A DNA stretch of 64,000 nucleotides from Glandiceps talaboti (lineage: Eukaryota; Hemichordata; Enteropneusta; Spengelidae), in the NCBI RefSeq assembly GCF_964340395.1, contig NC_135556.1, positions 10,829,001 through 10,893,000 on the forward strand. The letters run 5' to 3'. Shown one piece after another: positions 27,473 to 42,800 of the stretch (the stretch's first letter is position 1; every line of letters starts with the position of its first letter). The notes beneath the pieces were generated by a model. It saw nothing but the letters and a program-made list of their open reading frames with translations. It searched no databases and was not told the origin of the DNA. Position numbers and translations under genes: made by a program.

Positions 27473-28585
27473 ATATACATACAGATACAATATATATATG
27501 TATATGAAGTACAAGAATTACTACTGACACTTTCAGATGATATTTAGCTATGCTTAGTAATCACACAGGAGATTCCAGTGTCAACAAATCCCATCTGGAC
27601 AAATGATGGAGGCGTGATTTGACTAACAATAAAAAGTACCTGAGGGTGAATTTCTTTAGACATGACACACATGAAGGACTATAAGATGGAATACAGTTGT
27701 GACAGCCCTGTGATCAAATTGCTATATTAATTCTCAACGAGTATATAGTTAGGTGTAAATCTTTCTGTTGGTCTGTTCAGCTGTGAGTTTCAGCCATCCT
27801 TGTTGATACAAACATGTCCTGTTGACAATACTGCTTCAACTTTTATTTTACCAGCATCTACTTCTGCCACATGAGGTGTTTCTAGAAGTACTTTAATAGT
27901 AGTCTAGCTGCTAGACCTCAGGCTTTCTTCTGATACATGTATGAGGGTGGAACTATCACCCTCACTTGCAACCTTTGGTTGACTTCACAGTGAGCAGAAT
28001 AGCCCGAGGGGTCTAGCCGCAAGACCTCAGGCTTTCTTCTGATACTGATAGATGCATGTATGAGGGTGGAACTATCCCCCTCACTAACGACCTTTGGTCT
28101 CATTCACAGTGAGTAGAATAGCCCGAGGGGGTCTAGCAGCAAGACTAGGTAGCAACACCACACCACACTGTATGAACTGAATACTGACTAGTAGGAAACA
28201 AAATTTATTGATTTTTAAAGCTAGCAGGCACATAACGTAACACCTTGATTTTGTGATCAATGAGAGAACTCTTAGAACACCATCCACTGTGATACTACAG
28301 ATCTCAAATGACATACATACATACATACATACATACATACATACATACATACGTACGTACGTACATACATACGTACATACATACATACATACATACATAC
28401 ATACATACATACATACATACAAAGGAACATGCTCGCACAATGGAAGTGCTACCTGAGTGTACAAGTCTCTATTTCTTTTATTTGATTGTCTGACTGTCTG
28501 TCTGTCTGTCCCCTCTAGCTTTCTTTCTACTTATCTTATCTTTTAACTCATTCTGCCTGCCTGCCTATCTGCCTGTAAAGTGTAA

Positions 28586-28618
<33 letters not shown>

Positions 28619-30748
28619 GCCAGTCAGCTAGCCTTCCAGCCTTCCAGCCTTCCATACATCCATCCATCCATCAATCCATCTATCTACCTACATTTACACA
28701 ATCTATCTATCTGTCAGTCTGCATGCATGTCTGACTGTCTAAGTATTTATTCATTTATCTGTCTGGCTATATTTCTGCCAATGCCCCCTGTCTCTTAGTC
28801 TTACTATGTTTATGTCAAGTCAATGCCTTGATGATTGATTCGCAATATCTTGGTGTCAAACAGTCTGAATACATGTTATCAAACTTCTAACGTTTTAATA
28901 ACTTTTGCTAGATATACATCAATACCTGTCCATTACATTTATTTATACTGCTAGAAATGGTAACACAAAATTACTAAACAACAGCTTTGCACAGTTCTGT
29001 ATATTCGCTTTCACTTTCAATGATCACAGAATTTAATCAAAGCTGTACTAGACAAGGTGAACAGTGCCTACAGGACAAGATCTGTGTCATCCATCTTGGC
29101 TACTGTGTCTGGTCTGGAAAGGTTTCACTTGCTATTGCAGCAACAGCTGTTGATGAACCAATTAAGGATTTGGGTTGAAATCAGCCGAGAGATGCACATA
29201 CCATCTGCTTTAACTCATAACAAAGTAGCTTGTCTGGCAGTAGCCGGGGCCTGTCAGCATGATCTCTCAAACAGACTGACAGGGAATAACAGGACACGTG
29301 CACGACATGTGTGTATGTGGTTCATGTCTTCTCTATATTGTATGACAGAAAGCTTCTTAGAGAATATCATATCGGAGCCCAAACTAACTGATGCAATTAT
29401 AAAATTGCTGACTTTTTGTTTATTGTGTGTATGGGGTTCATGTCTTTGCAGTATTCCTGACAGACAGCTTCCGAGGGGGGAATATTATACCAGAGTCAAA
29501 ACTTACCGACGCAATTATAAGATCTCCAACTTTTTGTTTATCATTCCAGTTAGTGACTCGGTTAGTCAGTTGGTGAAGGAATCGTGTGTGACTTTCAAGA
29601 ATTTCCGGGATTTTATAAAAGATAACGTCTACCATTCCGGGTTCGATGACACCTGCATTTTCTGAACTTTTCAATGGCTTCATGTATACCTAGAACAGAA
29701 GACAGACGGTACATTTTAGTGACACGTTTATGATACCAGACTAGCGGCACGTATACAGACAGAACTACATAATACAGTAAAGTACGACACAGTTCTTGGG
29801 TCATTCACACAAAAATCGACACAAAAGGAAATCGACACTTAGTTACCTGACGAAGGATAATTCTAATAGTGGACATAATCTGTCAATCCTCTACACTGCA
29901 TCATGTACAATATCTACTTCACACAGAAAACTTTTCAATTGTGAGCAATTTTTAAGAGTTCTTTATTCTAATTTTCACCTAAACACAAAAAAAATAACAA
30001 ATTTCATCAACTGATAACACCTAGACACAATCTTCCCCTTGAATACATATTTTAGAACATATAAATATTTTCAGTCGTCGACCTGTCAGCATTTTGCAAT
30101 CATAATTAGATTCCAGTATTTTTTTTTTTTTTTAATGTTTATCTCATTTTTATTTTCGTCCGACATATCGTTCCATTAATCATTCCTTGGCTCCCTTTAC
30201 GTCAGATTTATTAGGCCTAGGGTAACAAAAGGTCATTTGAGGAGACAGAGTCATCACTTATTTACAACAGGTCACGGCCTTACGACCTGCCACTTTTCGC
30301 ACTTTGACCTTTCACCATGTCACTGAAGATTTCATAACATAATATTGACCATTAAATGCTGTTTTATTTTCTATTTCTGTGATAATTTCATTATGGGTTA
30401 CCTGCACCTATTGTGCTAGGACCATTGTCTTTATACACTGTCAACTGACATGGTATGTTATTCCTTTTAATATCTGTATAAAGTGCATTCTCCAAATTTG
30501 TTCATTGTGCAAGTGATTAATTGTCACACCTCCCTGTCTGACCTTTAAAGTACCGTATTCATATTTCTATAAGGACAGTCCTGACAACTAGCCGATACAA
30601 TCTTGCACTCAAAAGGAGTCAAGTCAGTTGGCAACAAAACTACAAATTTGTATTTGCATTTGAAAGGATAAATTTTAGTTTTGAACATGCTGAGTCAGTT
30701 GACAGATGATAACTAGAAAACAGGTGATGGTAGTGGTGGTGTGTTTGT

Positions 30749-30802
<54 letters not shown>

Positions 30803-33800
30803 TATGTGCGAGCAATATGTGAGTGTGTCTGTGTGTTTGTGTGCATGTGTAGTGTATGTACAAGCAATATGTGTGTGTGTGTCTATGTGCACTGCATGAT
30901 GAGTACATGCATATAAAATGCATGTGTGGATGCCTGTTTGTATATATGTGTGCATGCATACATAGTGACATGCATACCTATAAGTTTCAATATTACATGT
31001 ACATATATTATAACATACTAATTATCAAATTGTCAGTTTCCTTTCAAACGCTAGATATTTGTAAACCAAGTGTGGGCAATACAGAATACAACCGAACAGG
31101 AACATTTATTTGGTACACAAATAATGGCAGGCTAGTGAAGAAAAAAGTAGAAAGGTCACAACCTAACGGTTTATCAATGAAATAGACAGAATACTAGAAA
31201 TAGTTCTGGAGACTTGCTTCATTGGTCAAGCGAGATTTCAGTATAACCTAACACTAAGAAAGAATGTCTGGGCTAGTCACTCGGGACAGTAGGGGCGAAT
31301 GAATGTCAAGTGTTACCATGAAGAAAATCTCTCTGTATGGGGTTGGTTGTATGCACTTTGAGAAGCAAGATTGAGTATTACTGTTTATACTAATTATCAC
31401 ACAAGCCCATATCGATATCGTAAAACAAGACAATTCCTTCTGTTTCTAATGAAGATAATCCACTCCAATCATTCAACCAGGTATCATTTCAGTCGTACTG
31501 TACATGTATTTCGCTAAACTAATAAACTACATCAGAGCATCAGACAATTTTTCCATAAAACGAAGTTCACGATATCTAGATCATGTTTACACTAGAATAA
31601 ATACAACAAGTAACTACATAGGCATCACAAGATATTGAAAATTCCACGGTAAAAACATGAGGGCTTGAATAATCCTAGCTGCAATAACTGTAGCCTTCAT
31701 TTTGTTCGGAAAAATTTTCATTTTTTTCACTTCTACTATTCAAATTTTTTTTCACTTTTTTCTTTTCTGTTTAACCTACTGTTAAAACTTGAAGGACTAA
31801 TGCTATAACAACACTATTTCAGTTATATCAACTGCCATTTCATTTTTTTTTTCATTGTTTTGCTCATCCTTCAGACAGCCAAAATTCACAAAATCAAAAT
31901 GGTAGTTAGCTGAAATAGTGTAGTAGCATTTTAATAAAAAAAAATAGTCCTGTAATGTCTATTTTTCATTGAGGTTTGCACACAAAATGGAAGGTCTAAT
32001 GTCAAGATCGTCACAGAATGGAAAATTACAAATTATAGTTATCGTCTTGTCTCTGTACGATGTCCCTGTACGATATCGTTACAATTTACACCTCTACTGG
32101 TTTAGAGTAGAGAACATGATGGCATCCAGACTACTATAGTTACTGCAGTTAAAATATTCCTGAACATGTAATATTAAAAATATGAACGATAAAAATACAC
32201 TATGAAACAGACTTGTAAGTTATCACAATTTTAATCTTTTTGATTCTTACTTTGTATTTTTTTCTACATCAGCACACAAAAAAACATTCATTAGTTCTCC
32301 AGTGTTTTTGCTAAGAGTAGTAAGTTGGTAAAATCTACATCACAAAGTTCACAAGGTTTTTTTCCCCAAAGATACCCTCAAAAATATGGCACAAAATTCA
32401 TCATTTTTTTTTATCAGAGTTACCCTCCAAAATTACGGAAATTTTATTGTACTTACTCCTCTGTTACCGGGGTTACCAACCTTTACAAAAACCTTACCTA
32501 ATGTTATTGGTTGCATTAAACTGAGTTAATTTTTATATCATTTTGACCTCTATTCAAACTTTGTAGTTGTATCAAACAGAGCCAGTGAACAGTAACCTTC
32601 AACACGCTGTATATAGACTTTGTGACACTTTGACACCAAAAAAACAGATTACAGTGTCACGGGCATGGATTTATGGGTTGACTGTACAATTCCTCTCTTG
32701 AGCACAATTAATGTCAAGTTTATATGGAGATTGATATCAACGTTAACAGCTATTCGTGTTGTACTTGACAATAACCATTACAGTATCTTGATGAATTCTA
32801 TCAAGATTCAGTGTCAAGTTCATTAATGTAAGTCTGTAAATGGGGAGAGTCATTGCTACATGAATTAGTAGCTATACTTCTACATTTGAAGGATGAATTG
32901 CTTGAAGTGTATTCTTAAGCTTGTGTTTGAGAGATCACTGTCAAGATCAGCTAATGATGAAGGTTCTACGCTATTCTAGTATAGTCTATTTACGAGGGGG
33001 GAGGGGGGCTATTGAGATACAACATTACCTGGTCATACCTACCTAGCGCTGTGATGCGAGGGAGGTATGACCAGCAACCAATGTATCTTAACGTTAACAG
33101 CACCGTAAACAGGCCACTACAGGTATGACAGTGACTACGCAATAGCGTTCTATTAACTTTGTGAAAGAACAACGTTTTCCCTAGTCGCTCATTTATTTAT
33201 ATGATATTGGATATGAACCTACAAACTAGCAATTTCAATCAATATCTATTTTCATACAAGGTGAGTTTGCTTAGCTTTGAATCATGGTCAATATATCATT
33301 TTATCATTGATATGAAGTACAAGTACTTTTTATAACTTAATGTAGAATGCACATCAGACACATTTCTCAGAAAAGCAAAGTTCTTAAAGCCTCTCCAAAC
33401 TTACCATATGAAAATTTATTCCTGGACCTTTTGAAATAATCATAGAAATTTGGGGTACACATCTTGTTTTCAAGTAACTCCACAACATTTTCATTTTCCC
33501 AGAGTTAAAAAAAATATTTGGCAGCCATATTGGATTCTAAATCTGGGTTAATTTTGATATCATTTTGACCTCTATATCAAATATTTGTTTGGCCACCCCT
33601 TAATTTTTATTCATGATTTTAACTGAGAATGGATTTCTGTTTCCTTGAACATAAAATACAGCAAAAGTTAAATCCTTGTATTTCTGAGGTACATGTTACT
33701 TTAAATTAACCCTGTTATTGACTGTATACCACTGAAGGCTAGCTTTAGCATGTAAACATTTATCTGTTTGACTGCGGAGTGTGTCACATGTGGTCCGAAA

Positions 33801-36800
33801 AGTGTCAATCATACACTAGTTCACTGATTTACTGATATCATTTACAATCGTAAATGATCGGAAGTTGTCAAAAATCTTAACCACAAAGGAATTGTTTATG
33901 GAGAATCATTCATTACAAATTCCAAATGACACAATTGCTCCCTTCTTGTCGGCCATCATTTCTCATTAAAAATCATGTCTGTACATTTTAGAAACAATTT
34001 ACTCCCCTGTACAAATTAAGTCACTTCTTGATCAATGTTTACCTCTGATTGTCTGCTGCTTGGGTATTGTAGGTTGTTCGTGAAAAAATTTAAAAAAAAA
34101 AAAAAATTGTGGTTCCAAAACTCAATCAGACAGCGAAATACAATCACTTTAAAATGGTAAAATTAGAAACGATGTGACATTTCTATCGACTATAATTTAT
34201 TCATCATCTATACTCTATTTAGTTGTCATCTATTTTAATATTGTCATACTAGGCACGCAGTGTCCATTTTCTTAATTATTTTGATGTGGCAGCAGAAATT
34301 TTCATAAATAATTTGTTAGGAAGGAAATTAATATCAACTTATCAATATATTGAAATGTTAGAGAGCCTGCATATGATGTATTATTAAGTACTAGTATACA
34401 AACTTTCAAGTTTCATTACCTGCAACTGGAATGTTTTTTGAAACTCTTTTGTCAGATATAATGACTTACTTGTAGTATTGTTTACTCTGAACTGTAGTGA
34501 ATCACCTGTTAGTAGACGAACTTGTGTAGCTGTACACATAACATGGTAGAATACGTCAAATCAAAGCAAATTTATTTTTGGGTCCACACCCTAAAATCAG
34601 CGCCCTCAACGAGTCATGATTTCACCTTCTCACTATACCATCTATAGACATGACAGACCTATATTTGACACGTACAATGTCTCATTATTGGTATTTTAAC
34701 CATTTTTAATGAAAATATTCTTGGTTGTCTGACCGAAAAAATAGTATTCGAGTTACAGCTAGAGCACCTTTAAAGTTTGAATGCAAAATGTACACATGTC
34801 ACATCCTAAACCCATGCCTTAAAGATACTCATGGCGGGTTGTGTGATCTAAAGTAATGTCAACAACAGAAACTAGTAGAATCCACTACACAAGGACAGCT
34901 GCCAACTAAAATAGCGACAAGTCAGCAGACAGCCTGCAGATACCAGACTTTTTTTTGAAAGACCTGAAATGTTGAAATGCCGACACCGGGCAGGTATGTC
35001 CCCCTATCAGGTGTGAAGCAGGTTATCAACCCAGACTTTCTAAACAAAAGGGCTAAGAACCTCCCAGGTATACTCAGGTCTCAAAGTCTAAAATTGCACA
35101 TTCTCTACCAGACATCTTAATACCCCTCAGGTGACTTGAGGTAGAAAACAACCAAATGTACCTTTTTATGCCTATACACACCAGTGTATCGTCTAATTTC
35201 TAAAGCCAATTTGACATGCCACTGACGCACACAATTTCTAGTGACACACCAATATTGGGTTTTTTCCTACTTTCTTACTATGTGGTGCCTCACAAGTAAT
35301 GATAATTTTTTATGATTTTGACATGCAACAATAAAATTTGGCTATCATTAGACGGCACACTGACAGAGACCATGCTACAAGACAGGGTACAAATGCCTTC
35401 AACAACCTAGCTGTACTGGTCATTACTCTATCAGACACTGGGACCGGAGTATCGATATTGATATTCAACTGTCAAGATGTAGAGAATATGTCTAATACTT
35501 TGTTGTTAAAATTATTACAAAGACAACAACGAAAACTGTTGTCAGTGGCCTGCAAAGCCATTCCAAGGACTTTGTTTCCATGAATTCAGCCAAGCTTTCT
35601 TGTTGACTTGAACTGCTGATGTCACAATGGAATAACCAGTCAACAATCTCCATACAAAGGTTGTCAATTTACTTAAAGGCCAGAGATTCAATCCCAGGTT
35701 CTCGCATTAGTGTAATCTCATCAGTGGAGCCAAAAGAACAACTGTAGTACATATGATCATTCTTTGGTTTGGACCAACATTTTCTTTTCTTGCTCTACGA
35801 CACTGTTTTTCCATATCCTAACATTTAACGCTAAATTAGAACTAGGCCTTTCAGTAATGTGGGGGTGGGATGGGAGGAGTGGAGAGTGGGATGGTGTTGG
35901 GGAGGTGTCACTTGGGGAGGTGTCACCTCCTCATGGTCTATGACCACTGTCTGCTGATCTAGTAATCGATGTTCAAGCCCTCTAGTCAAACCAATCTCAT
36001 AGAGGACACTACCCATTGTTGGGTTCATCACGTTTTGATCATTTTAACTTGAAAAGAATAACTCACTGTACACATGTACACCTGTATCAATGACAACACT
36101 GCCTACACAAACAACTCATTAGTCATCAACATCCATTTACATATATTGTAAGACAGTGAGTTGGGCTGAAATGTTTTCTGAAGTTTACATTTGATGACAT
36201 ATAATGAATACAAGAATAGAGTGGTTGAATTTCTCTGTGAATAGGAAGGTTTTATGAAAGCAGAATGGTTGGATTAGATCAGAATGGTTGGACTAGATCA
36301 GAATGGTTGGATTAGATCAGAATGGTTGGGTTGGATTAGATCAGTATGGTTGGATTAGATCAGAATGGTTGGATTAGATCAGAATGGTTGGATTAGATCA
36401 CTTTGTGAAATCAGAACGGTTGGATCGGATCACTTTAGATCAGAATGGTTGGACTAGATCAGAATGGTTGGATTGGATCACTTAAGATCAGAATGGATGG
36501 ACTAGATCAGAATGGTTGGACTAGATCAAAATAGTTGGACTGGATCACTTTATCAGATCAGAATGGTTGGACAAAATGACTTATTGCGATCAGAATGATT
36601 GGACTGGATCACTTTGTGAGATCAGAATGGTTGGACTAGATAAGAATGGTTGGATTAGATCAGAATGGTTGGACTAGATCAAAATAGTTGGACTGGATCA
36701 CTTTATCAGATCAGAATGGTTGGACTAAATGACTTATTGCGATCAGAATGATTGGACTGGATCACTTTGTGAGATCAGAATGGTTGGACTAGATAAGAAT

Positions 36801-39800
36801 GGTTGGATTAGATCAGAATGGTTGGGCTGGATCACTTTATCAGATCAGAATGGTTGGACTAGATCAGAATGGTTGGACTAGATCAGAATGGTTGGACTGG
36901 ATCACTTTGTGAGATCAGAATGGTTGGACTAGATCAGAATGGTTGGATCGGATCACTTTGTGAAATCAGAATGGTTGGATTGGATCAGAATGGTTGGACT
37001 AGATCAGAATGGTTGGACTAGATCAGAATGGTTGGACTAGATCAGAATGGTTGGACTAGATCAGAATGGTTGGACTAGATCAGAATGGTTGGACTAGATC
37101 AGAATGGTTGGACTGGATCAGAATGGTTGGACTGGATCAGAATGGTTGGACTAGATCAGAATGGTTGGACTAGATCAGAATGGTTGGACTAGATCAGAAT
37201 GGTTGGATTAGATCAGAATGGTTGGATTAGATCAGAATGGTTGGACTGGATCAGAATGGTTGGACTAGATCAGAATGGTTGGGTTGGATTAGATCAGAAT
37301 GGTTGGGTTGGATTAGATCAGAATGGTTGGGTTGGATCACTTTGTGAAATCAGAATGGTTGGACTAGATCAGAATGGTTGGACTAGATCAGAATGGTTGG
37401 GTTGGATTAGATCAGAATGGTTGGGTTGGATTAGATCAGAATGGTTGGGTTGGATTAGATCAGAATGGTTGGGCTGGATCACTTTGTGAAATCAGAATGG
37501 TTGGACTAGATCAGAATGGTTGGACTAGATCAGAATGGTTGGACTAGATCAGAATGGTTGGACTAGATCAGAATGGTTGGACTAGATCAGAATGGTTGGA
37601 CTGGATCACTTTGTGAGATCAGAATGGTTGGACTAGATCAGAATGGTTGGATTAGATCAGAATGGTTGGATTAGATCAGAATGGTTGGATTAGATCAGAA
37701 TGGTTGGATTAGATCAGAATGGTTGGACTAGATCAGAATGGTTGGACTAGATCAGAATGGTTGGACTAGATCAGAATGGTTGGACTAGATCAGAATGGTT
37801 GGACTAGATCAGAATGGTTGGACTAGATCAGAATGGTTGGACTAGATCAGAATGGTTGGATTAGATCAGAATGGTTGGACTGGATCACTTTGTGAGATCA
37901 GAATGGTTGGACTAGATCAGAATGGTTGGATTAGATCAGAATGGTTGGACTAGATCAGAATGGTTGGACTAGATCAGAATGGTTGGACTAGATCAGAATG
38001 GTTGGACTAGATCAGAATGGTTGGATTAGATCAGAATGGTTGGACTAGATCAGAATGGTTGGACTAGATCAGAATGGTTGGACTAGATCAGAATGGTTGG
38101 ACTAGATCAGAATGGTTGGACTGGATCACTTTGTGAGATCAGAATGGTTGGACTAGATAAGAATGGTTGGACTAGATCAGAATGGTTGGATTAGATCAGA
38201 ATGGTTGGATTAGATCAGAATGGTTGGATTAGATCAGAATGGTTGGATTAGATCAGAATGGTTGGATTAGATCAGAATGGTTGGGTTGGATTAGATCAGA
38301 ATGGTTGGGTTGGATTAGATCAGAATGGTTGGGTTGGATTAGATCAGAATGGTTGGATTAGATCAGAATGGTTGGACTAGATCAGAATGGTTGGACTAGA
38401 TCAGAATGGTTGGACTAGATCAGAATGGTTGGACTAGATCAGAATGGTTGGACTAGATCAGAATGGTTGGATTAGATCAGAATGGTTGGATTAGATTACT
38501 TTGTGAGATCAGAATGGTTGGACTAGATCAGAATGGTTGGATTAGATCAGAATGGTTGGATTAGATTACTTTGTGAGATCAGAATGGTTGGACTGAGCAG
38601 AATGGTTGGACTGGATCATTTGTGAGATCAGAATGGTTGGACTGGATCACTTTGTGAGATCAGAATGGTTGGACTGGATCACTTTGTGAGATCAGAATGG
38701 TTGGACTGGATCACTTTGTGAGATCAGAATGGTTGGATTAGATCACTTTGAGAGATCAGAATGGTTGGACTAGATCAGAATGGTTGGACTGAGCAGTATG
38801 GTTGGACTGGATCACTTTGTGAGATCAGAATGGTTGGACTGAGCAGAATGGTTGGACTAGATCAGAATGGTTGGACTGGATCACTTTGTGAGATCAGAAT
38901 GGTTGGATTAGATCACTTTGAGAGATCAGAATGGTTGGACTAGATCAGAATGGTTGGACTGAGCAGTATGGTTGGACTGGATCACTTTGTGAGATCAGAA
39001 TGGTTGGATTAGATCACTTTGAGAGATCAGAATGGTTGGACTAGATCAGAAAGGTTGGACACAATCACAGCAGCCTTTCTGAGTCTAAAGGTTAGTGATA
39101 AAGATATAAGCAACAGTGTACTCTGGCATTCTGTCAAAGTATGGATATTTGACACACTTACACCATTAAATATCCCAGATACTTTAGTCACTATCTTATC
39201 TTCATCCATACTTCAAATCACAATGCCAACAGAAAGAAGCCAATTATGTTGAAAGCCGATGACGTCATGGAGTTCAAAAACATCCCTGGGCTGACTTGGA
39301 TACAAAGGAACAAAAACAAGACTTAACGAAAACATTGTACAGTTTGTTGTAATACACACCAATTAGAGATTGGCACATCCTATTAGTCCAGCCTCACTCC
39401 AAGCCTACTTTATCAACATACAGGAAACCAAAAACTCACTTATATAATTCTACTTTTCAAATGTTAATTGAAGACTTACTCTCCTTGTTAATGGAATAGC
39501 TAAATCTCTTTATTTCATGGTTAGGATGGGTGAACCTTGAGGTTAGGTTTCACCCCCCCCCCCCCCCACCCCCTTGAAGAAATACTGCACAACATTTACA
39601 AATGCTGTGATATGAAAGCTTGTGGAGGTCATTACAATTAAACATCTATATCTCTTTATTTTCATGTTTTGGAGGGGTGTACAGGTTGGATTTACACCTC
39701 CCCCCCCCCCCCCCCCCCGATACATATCCCATAATAATTCAGTCAATTCAACTGCTCTTTAAATTGATCATCCACAGAGTCTTAGAAATGTAATTTTTTT

Positions 39801-42800
39801 TTTATTCTTGCATTTCGACATAACAAAATCAATGTATTTATTTTTCATTTTCTATTAAGACCATCAAATATAACCATCGATTGAGGGAGTTTTTTTTCTT
39901 CACGAATCCTAAATAAAAATGAAGAAACTGGAAATGACTGGCAAAGAAGAAAACTGATTTATGTTTGACTTACTCACATCTTGCAATTTGACTGGCAAAA
40001 TTGCAAATTAATTTTCATAAATTGAGTAATTCAACCACAAAAAAATTTTAATTGTTTAAATCTAAATCTCGCCGAATTAATGAGATTATTATGGTACCTT
40101 CACAAAATTTACAAATGCTGTGATTTGAAAGCTTGGGAGGTCATTATGACTACACACCTGAATATCTTTATTCATGTATGCGTGATAGGTAAGACCTAGA
40201 AACAAATAATTCTTTGGTTCTGGTTACCCAACCCCACCTAGTTTTTCACTGCTGACCTTAAACTTGTTTTAACATATTTGGAAAAAAACACAATAAAATC
40301 AGGAAAATTATGAAGTCCCGCCAGAAATAGTGGACATGGAAACTGACATCAACTTAAAAAGACAATATAAAACTGTTCTTCCAATCTGTAATGGCTGTAC
40401 ATGTGATGGGGAGAAACCAAGAACACAGAGACCATTTGGAAAACACATTACCTGAATTAGAAGCTAACAACTGAAAGTAAAATATATAAAATATAAAATC
40501 GACCTACCCAACCTATTTTAAACTTGATCGGAACCATACAATTTTTTTTTATTAGGTCTAAGCCGTGAGGTTTGATGTACAAATAAACAAGAAAAATAAC
40601 ATGTTTATCATCTTTGTTTTGAGAAAGAAACTATGATATTGATATATACCAATCTCTTCACATCATATTAAAGTTTGTAAATTTAGCAGTTTTTTAAATT
40701 AAAATGAGATTAAATCAAGAGTAATTTGTATATATCGCTCAAAATCTGTAAATGTTATTCTTGGTATTTTCAGATTTCACAAAAGTGGGGTTTTCTGGTT
40801 TCCTAGTGTCTATTAGCTGAATCTATCACTCTACTACGATCTGCTACAGTCTTCACTACAGCCTGTCTGCTGGTTGATTCTAGCACTCCACTACACTCAC
40901 TTACCATAGCCTGTCTACTGACTGAATCTGTGATTCCACTACACTCATTCACTATAGCCTGTCTACTGACTGAATGTGTGACTCCACTACACTCATTCAC
41001 TATAGCCTGTCTACTGACTGAATCTGTGAGTCCACTACACTCATTCACTACAGCCTGCCTACTGACTGGATCTGTGAGTCCACTACACTCATTCACTACA
41101 GCCTGCCTACTGACTGAATCTGTACTCTCAATAATAGATCCATGATCTGTAGTACTACCATTAGTCAGATCAGTGGATGTTTACACTCACTGCCAATTTG
41201 TTAATTGGGCAATTAGCCCATTTGTTTGTTTTAGGATTAACACTCTACTAATTAATGCAAAGTTGGTAAACTCTGATAAGACAGTGATACCACACAAAAC
41301 AGTGAGAGGAAAGAATATTTATAGTGGCAATATTTAAAACTGACTGAAATGTACAGAAAATAATATTAGAAATCCAGAAAATCGTGAGAACAAAATTGAT
41401 TATTCGTCCTGTCTCCTGTGGTTGCATGTAACAGTGATTAACGTTATCCCAAATGTACACAATATTTTTGTCTTAATTGCATAACCTAGTATCCAGCTTG
41501 TCAATGAGTACTCATTAGAGAAGTTTGCTGACACAGAAGAGATATACACGCAACCATGTCATTCCTATACAAAATACAAGTAACTTGTTGCATAAACGTT
41601 AACAAGGGTATTACCATTTGGACCCCTCCCTCACTTCAGGCAAAATGTACCAGGTAATGCAAGCAGGTGAAATAACAGTTTTGTTTACTACTGGAGCCCC
41701 CCCCCCCCCCCCATCCCAACACACACACGCACGCACACATGCACAGACTGACTGAACTAGCATGTCTCAATTCTCCTCATGGCGTTATTTATATTTCAAG
41801 ACAGAATGGGGAGGGGCATCAGACTGTGGTCTGCCCATATGACAAATCGATCCACACCAAATTCAGGAAATTCAAACCTATTCTGACCAAAAAATCTATA
41901 CCCTATCTTATACCAACAAGAGACTCTCGTCTGGAACAGTAAATGCACCTGCACAGACAATAATAGTTTGATGAGATGAAATCCATACGTAGCTGGCTGT
42001 ATATACTTGTCACAGAGGACACATGCCTTGTGCTGTGAATACTAATGCAGAAAAGCATACTAATTCAAGATAGAAAATATTGAGAATACAGTATAGTGGA
42101 TTCCATTGTACATTTACGGACAGTAACGTCGGTCTATCATCTGAAAGTGAAATATGCATACATGTTCTCCGTTTTAAACCAACAGGCTGCCAAACATGCC
42201 TTAAAGCTAGTAAAGGGTGACATGTCTGCTTAGGCCAAATAAAAAAAAGTTATTTGGTTCCGATTACCCGACCCTACCTAGTTTTTCACGCCGACCCTAA
42301 ACTTTTTTTTCAACGTATTCGAGAAAAATAATAAAATCGCAAAAATCATGAAGTCTCGCAAGAAATAGTGGGTGCAGAAACTGACATCAACTTAAAAAGA
42401 CAATATAAAACTCTTCTTCCAATCTGTAATGGCTGTACATCTGATATGAAGAAATAAATAACATAGAGACCATTTGGAAAACATGAACTAAACACTCACA
42501 CATGAAAAAAATATATATAATAAAATAAAATAAAAAATCTACCTACCCTACCTATTTTAAAATTGAATGAAATCAGAACCACACAACATTTTTTTTACGC
42601 CTTATAAGCAAATAATAATATGGGAAGTAACCCCCCCCCCACATACACACTGATTGAACACACCAATGTAGCCCCCCCCCCCCCCCCCCCCCCCTAACCA
42701 TGGGTAGTGCTATATGTGCTTTGTGACGGTACATATGCATATTATAAGTCAGTAAATACAGCATGGAATAGTTGAGAGGTGAAAGTGTTCCAGAGTCCAG

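Larger units (their letters stand above)
15245..29506 (-). other. 14.3-kb intron within the DH domain coding region
   Basis: Separates exons 3 and 4. It contains a 51-bp degenerate tandem repeat, family 1, 2, 4 and 5 elements, a 62-bp minisatellite and several microsatellites, listed separately. 15245-19140 and 21515-23167 hold no repeat or exon I can name. No candidate exon with conserved protein sequence was seen on either strand. Confidence 0.7.

Noticed and set aside
27183-27547. Open frames of Val-Cys and Leu-Ser-Ile-Tyr repeats
   Set aside because: Compound microsatellite translations.
29057-29665. 202-codon plus-strand open frame
   Set aside because: It overlaps ARHGEF17 exon 3 on the other strand, includes the tandem-duplicated intron sequence and has no recognisable domain. 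Taken as a shadow frame.
36249-39060. Frames encoding repeats of Leu-Asp-Gln-Asn-Gly-Trp
   Set aside because: They come from the 19-bp array, change frame at each 15-bp insert and have no start or splice context.
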